From Rhyzopertha dominica (taxonomy: Eukaryota > Arthropoda > Insecta > Coleoptera > Bostrichidae), in the NCBI GenBank assembly GCA_025024175.1, contig QCXZ01000053.1, forward strand, positions 11,532,001 through 11,596,000: a stretch of DNA of 64,000 nt, in the 5' to 3' direction. This document shows positions 58,099 through 64,000 of this stretch, piece after piece. Position 1 is the stretch's first letter; every line of letters begins with the position of its first letter. The translations under genes and the position numbers were made by a program. The notes under the pieces are model-generated. The model did no database searches. It had not been told where the DNA came from and saw only the letters and a list, made by a program, of their open reading frames with translations.

Positions 58099-58152
58099 TC
58101 AGATAACTCTGACGATCGTTTCGACCATACGGCCATTGTCAAAGAGATATAA
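58098..58152 (-). ncRNA. Degenerate PLE-type hammerhead remnant
   Basis: On the minus strand: TTGACAA (58142-58136) stands where CTGANGA is expected (two changes). Then a T, stem II GGCC pairing with GGTC around GTAT, GAAA (58122-58119), and a self-complementary ACGATCGT stem III. C is at the cleavage site (58111). Stem I is AGAG pairing with CTCT, plus two more pairs after a mismatch. The architecture matches the PLE hammerheads in this window. The core changes predict inactivity. No GIY-YIG coding sequence was found nearby. Confidence 0.5.
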
Positions 58153-61100
58153 TATATACAATATAACGCTGTTATCTCTAAACTAAAACTAAAAGTACCT
58201 CTTTTTATACCTTTAATAGGTCAGTACAATCAGCTGAAATTTTTTTTCCTGTTGCGAGTGGTCAAATAAGTTAACCAAAAATTTGTTTTTCGTCATCTGT
58301 CTCGAATTTTCATTCCGTATATATTTCTGTTGTTCAGCTTTAGCACAGTTTTATTGAAAAATTTCTTAAAGCTTCGTTTTATCGGGCGAAGTATAAATCA
58401 TTTTCAGAGAAATCTCCAAATATGCTTTCTTCCACTGGACACAATGACACAAATAAATAACCTGTATCTTCTGAACTACACAATGGATTACAATAATGTT
58501 TGTAGGTACGGAACTAAGAAACAAACTAACAGCTGATTGCAATATTTGCTATTTATCACTGCTATTTTCTGAAATACATACAACTAATTTTAGTTACATC
58601 TCACTAACATTCTTCTTTCTCCTTTTCCTTTGCAGTAAATGCAAACACATTTTTTAAGTGTTTTAACTTTGGACCAAAAAACAAAAAGTATGCGCAGCAA
58701 ATTACCGCCGCTTCAGACTACTGACATTTATCTCTTTTCATGGCCTAGAACTATTTCTCTTTTAATGCCTTATCTTTAGAAAACCTATATTATTTAAGTT
58801 AACAAAAAGTAAATTTTCAAAACGCATATGTAAAAGTATAACTTAATTAGCAATAATAACAATAATATTTTTATACACCCTACCTGTGAAAGATTATCTT
58901 ACTTTTATTCGCAAGCTCGAATTCATAAATTTTATTTCTAACAGAAATTCGAAAAAAATATATGTAAAGAGCTATAGGTATGTATTCTAAGGGTGGCAAT
59001 TTGTCTTCTTGTCCGAGGCTGGACCTACCTCGAACAACGGTTAAGACTCCGTACCGGCCACGAAACAGATTCTTGGAGCCACCACTGAATTACCGTTTTT
59101 TTAAGCTAAAGATGTTTTCTGTCATTCGAGTCGTTTTCTAAAAAAATAATTTTAATAGAGTAAAATTACAGTAAACTAAAACAGAGTAAGTACTACTATT
59201 ACTGAGTTAGATTACTTAATTCTGTTGCCTTTTGCCTTGTTGCCTCTAGTTTTCTGATTTTTTTTTTCAACCGAAATGGAACATATTTGATAAAGATACT
59301 TGTGTTCAAGACGCAAACGCTTCGATGGTTTTTGCAATGTTTGCATCAGTTCTCCGGGTATTTGGTAAGACCCAGGAAACATCTTTTATCGGTTTGAATT
59401 TTAACGTGTTTAAACCATAGCAAGCATTCGCCGTATTCAAGTAATAAAAACTAGCTTAAGTGAAGACTTTAATAATTTTTAACCGGCAACAGGCACTGGA
59501 CCTTTGAAAGACGATGATATAATTTTCTTTTAGGAAATACAGGGACGCATTCAAGCAAATATTGTTTTGAGTACAAATACCAAATATAATTGACTAAATA
59601 TAACAATGAGTTTATATGCGTTCCATAATATATTTCTTGGTTTGAATCTTCAACGCATTAAAAAGACCTTTTCATTTCAAATGAAAATGTATATTCAAAT
59701 GAAACACACGCAGACTCGCTTTAATGAAATACACATAAATATTCCAATATATCATTTCAAGAAACATTTTAAAGTATGCATGTATTGAGATCAAATACAT
59801 GTTCTCGAAGGTATCAAATTTATGCTAATGTATTTCTTTAGCATGTGTGAAGAACGACCTTAGCCGTCCACGCTAGGCGACATTTCTAACGGTGTTGCGT
59901 AAAAATAATAGTTTATAATAAAAAGTCTCGTCTAGTGTCTGCCGTTAGAATGGCGCGTCGCGGTCAGCTCGATCCGAAATTTGCATCTCAGGTTGTGAAA
60001 TCGAGGAAAAACGCCGCGATTTATAAATATTCAACGTGATCAGGTTTAAATTTATTATTTCGGCGGGACCTGCCAGCGGCGGCAACGCACATCGAAAGCA
60101 AAGGGTATAATAAAAACAACTCGGCTCATAATGTTAAAAATGTGTGAAATACCAAAATATATAAATAAAATGTTTAAAACTAAAAAGTATATACAGGTAA
60201 AGGGTCGTTAAAATGACAAAATGAGGAAAGTAGTTCAGAATTTAATGCACAATAATAATGTCATTTTGAAGTTATTAAAAAGGAACTGCAAATTGCCGTT
60301 TTCAAAATTTGACTCTAGTTTCTTTATTTTTAACTTTATCCAAATGAATATAGATATCGCATGGTATTATATTAAATTTTAACCATTCAACCGTTTTTCT
60401 AATGATTTTTCTTCATATTTCTGATTAATAATTTGATATGTACTTGCTATATCCTAATATAAATTTTCTAGAAAGTTCTTCGATATTGTAGCTGTAAAAA
60501 AGCATATTTGACAGGCTTTTTTTATTTGTATATTACCTTCAGTCGTCATTCGGAATGGCCGAAAAGTCCTAGGTTCGTGAAAAGTACGATATTTTTTGTT
60601 CAGTGTTTCGAAAGAACAGATACTTTCATGAAGGCGAATTGCGGAGTGGAAACAGGATTTTTTTAGGGAATTATAAGTACCGTCTGAATGTATACAACAT
60701 CAGTCGGAGACTTGTTCGTAATGATCATAGGAATATATGTATATATATTCGGATCCCTTCTACCATTCTGGTGTAGGGTTTTCTTCTGTATTTTCTTCTA
60801 TTCTTCCATAATGTTTTTCCACTTCTTTTTATCTACACATAGCTTTTGCGCTTCATGCCATGTTGTATTTTTCCTCTGCGATGTTTTTACGATTACGTTG
60901 TTCCAGGTGTCTCTTTTTTAGCCCAAAATAATCCTAATTTGGCTATTGAGAAAAATCAACATCAAATGTATGATCTAATTTTTAATAATCCAATCATTAG
61001 CTCCATTTTATACGATCTCAATTTTTATTAATGAAATAGAATACGCCTTAGATGAATTACCTATAATCTTAATACAGAGACATGGTTTTTTACCCCTTTA

Positions 61101-61695
61101 GATCATCGGATCTAACTTCCTTAGATTTCTTTCTCAGGGATTACTTAAAAAAATAAGATGAACGGCGTAGCTAACTACAACAATAAGAAGGAATTATAAA
61201 TAGCTCTAATATATGCAATCAATAACATTGACAAAAGTAATTAAAAGAGTAAATCAGAAACGCTAAAAATAGAAAATATGAGCATTATTTGTAATAATTT
61301 AAATATGTTCTGACCAATTTCAATAGTTTAATATTTTATTACTGTAAATATTAACGTCTCTTACTATCAACTAATCTAAAAAATTAAAATAACACCTTTC
61401 GAAAAAATAAAAATAAAGAAGCTAGAGCAAAATTTTGAAAATGACAATTTTTGGGTTTATCAAAATAACTATTAGGCAAGCGAGACGATTATTTTTTTTC
61501 AAAACGCCTCATTATTGCACATTAAATTCTGCACTACTTTGCTTCATTTAATCGACTCGGGCTGAATAAACATGATATTAAAAAGCTTACGATTGTTATA
61601 ATATAATTTTAGATCATTAAAAAAGCACCACCTTGTAAAATGTGAAAAATAACTTATTGTAATACTAACAATACCAATTTATTAGTTCAATAGAC
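58153..61695. other. Non-coding stretch with a GC-richer island
   Basis: 59930-60120 is notably GC-rich against AT-rich flanks (TGGCGCGTCGCGGTCAGCTC, GGCGGGACCTGCCAGCGGCGG) and could be a regulatory element or a short unidentified exon. 58990-59110 has a B-box-like string on the minus strand without a tRNA body. The remainder shows no features. Confidence 0.35.
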
Positions 61696-62023
61696 CAAAA
61701 TATACAGAGTCGCTGCAAAGTATGGAACCAGCAGGATACATCAGGTTCTGTTCGACCGACTTTTCTGAAATAGTGCATGGGCCTATGAGTAATTAAAATG
61801 CATTTTCTGGAATTTTTTCAATTTCATTGAATACACATCAGTGTATTACACTTGTACAATTTATTGCTTTATTGAGAAAAGCGTGATAACAAACTTGAGT
61901 CTTGCAAAAAACTTCGGGATAAAAACAATATTCGTTATCCCTAAGTAAGAACAAAAACTCCAGGTGTCTTCATTTTCCTCGTGACTGGTGATAATTTCAT
62001 TCACTTTGTTATTTGCAATCGCA

Positions 62024-63250
<1,227 letters not shown>

Positions 63251-63726
63251 TCTGTCATGTAAATCTGGAAAAATACTGCATTTTTCACGGAATCATGTTT
63301 TTCATTTTTACTTTTAGGATACCCGATTCTCAATAAACTGATGAAACTAGACGGAAATTATTATAAGTCCAGGAAAAATAGTAATACCTGGCTTTTTGGT
63401 CCATTTTAGCGATAAAGAAAATTGTTTTCATTCTTTGTCAGGCTGAATTATTGTATTTACACTTTTCCCAACTCAGAAGCAATAAATTGTACAAGTGTAA
63501 TACATTTTTGAAATCACGAAAAAATATCCTTTTCAATGATGTGATTTTTGACCCCCCTTCCCATTAAAAAATGCAACTTGCGCCCATTATCTCGGAAACG
63601 AGAGATGAAACGGAGTTGAAAAATTCCAGAAAATGCATTCATTTACCCATGCACTATTTCAGAAAAATCGGTCAAACAGAACCTGATATATCCTGTTGGT
63701 TCCATACTTTGTAGCGACTCTGTATA

Positions 63727-64000
63727 GTGGATATCGTATACGATCCAAGTGAAATTTATTATTAGCTAAATAAATATTAATATAAATTAAACAACCCTAA
63801 AAGTGAAACCTAGAAGCAAAATAGAAAACAGAACACAGAATTCCGTCTAACTATAATGATTGAAGTAGATATTTACCAAATCTGGCTTCCTCAGAATCGA
63901 ATTCAGCACGGTCTTTTATTTTACTTTATTTTACAACAACTTTGACAGATGCACCAGGTTGCTACAACAAGTCTGCTCCAGTCTCCAATCAACTTAACTA
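63727..64000. other. Non-coding end of window
   Basis: AT-rich flank of the transposon with no recognisable feature. Confidence 0.4.

Overview
The window is AT-rich, intron-rich eukaryotic DNA, most likely from an insect genome. It holds one recognisable host gene exon, no operons and no bacterial features, and a dense set of arthropod-type transposon relics. These are mariner, Tc3-like and DUF4817-type Tc1/mariner elements, THAP-domain DNA transposons, Penelope-like elements (PLEs) with GIY-YIG endonuclease, and jockey/CR1-like LINE reverse transcriptase fragments. I cannot name the order or species from the sequence alone.

The only clear host gene is a Ski/Sno-family transcriptional corepressor. 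Its large first coding exon lies on the minus strand (about 42903 down to 42043), with a good Kozak start and a CAG|GTGAGG splice donor. The GC- and CpG-rich block above it (about 42904-43550) is the probable 5' UTR and promoter. No later Ski exon is recognised, so much of 1-42042 may be intron 1 and 43550-64000 upstream DNA. A damaged partial copy of the exon plus adjacent intron lies at about 37536-37885.

Layout: 0.9-2.2 kb mariner with intact inverted repeats and a broken transposase; 4.7-5.6 kb PLE 1; 6.6-6.9 kb small MITE; 9.5-9.9 kb tandem 253-bp unit with hammerhead ribozyme folds; 12.3-13.0 kb hammerhead-like motif and rearranged repeat; 16.5-17.6 kb nested repeats; 18.1-18.4 kb LINE; 21.7-22.1 kb hAT-like MITE; 23.7-24.4 kb repeat; 27.3-28.4 kb mariner relic and PLE 2; 28.6-29.7 kb LINE relics; 31.5-32.5 kb transposase relic; 34.6-35.9 kb THAP element copy 1; 36.4-37.2 kb LINE; 40.5-41.5 kb LINE, then a hammerhead; 45.6-46.8 kb THAP copy 2; 47.3-48.5 kb PLE 3; 49.7-50.6 kb internally deleted mariner; 52.5 kb hammerhead; 55.0-56.2 kb THAP copy 3; 56.3 kb hammerhead in a 48-bp foldback; 56.6-57.4 kb Tc3-like relic; 58.1 kb hammerhead-like motif; 61.7-63.7 kb transposon with a (TTA)n array inside its transposase frame.

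The most interesting signal is the density of self-cleaving hammerhead ribozyme (type I) folds. Three copies have an intact canonical core (41.5, 52.5 and 56.3 kb). Two lie in a tandem 253-bp dimer (9.6 and 9.9 kb) that resembles a metazoan retrozyme or a PLE pseudo-LTR. One lies downstream of each of the three GIY-YIG PLE fragments (5.5, 28.4 and 47.3 kb). Two more are degenerate orphans (12.3 and 58.1 kb). PLEs are known to carry hammerheads and are proposed to mobilise small ribozyme-bearing elements, so the window may hold both a machinery lineage and its small passengers. All coding parts of the mobile elements seen here are broken.
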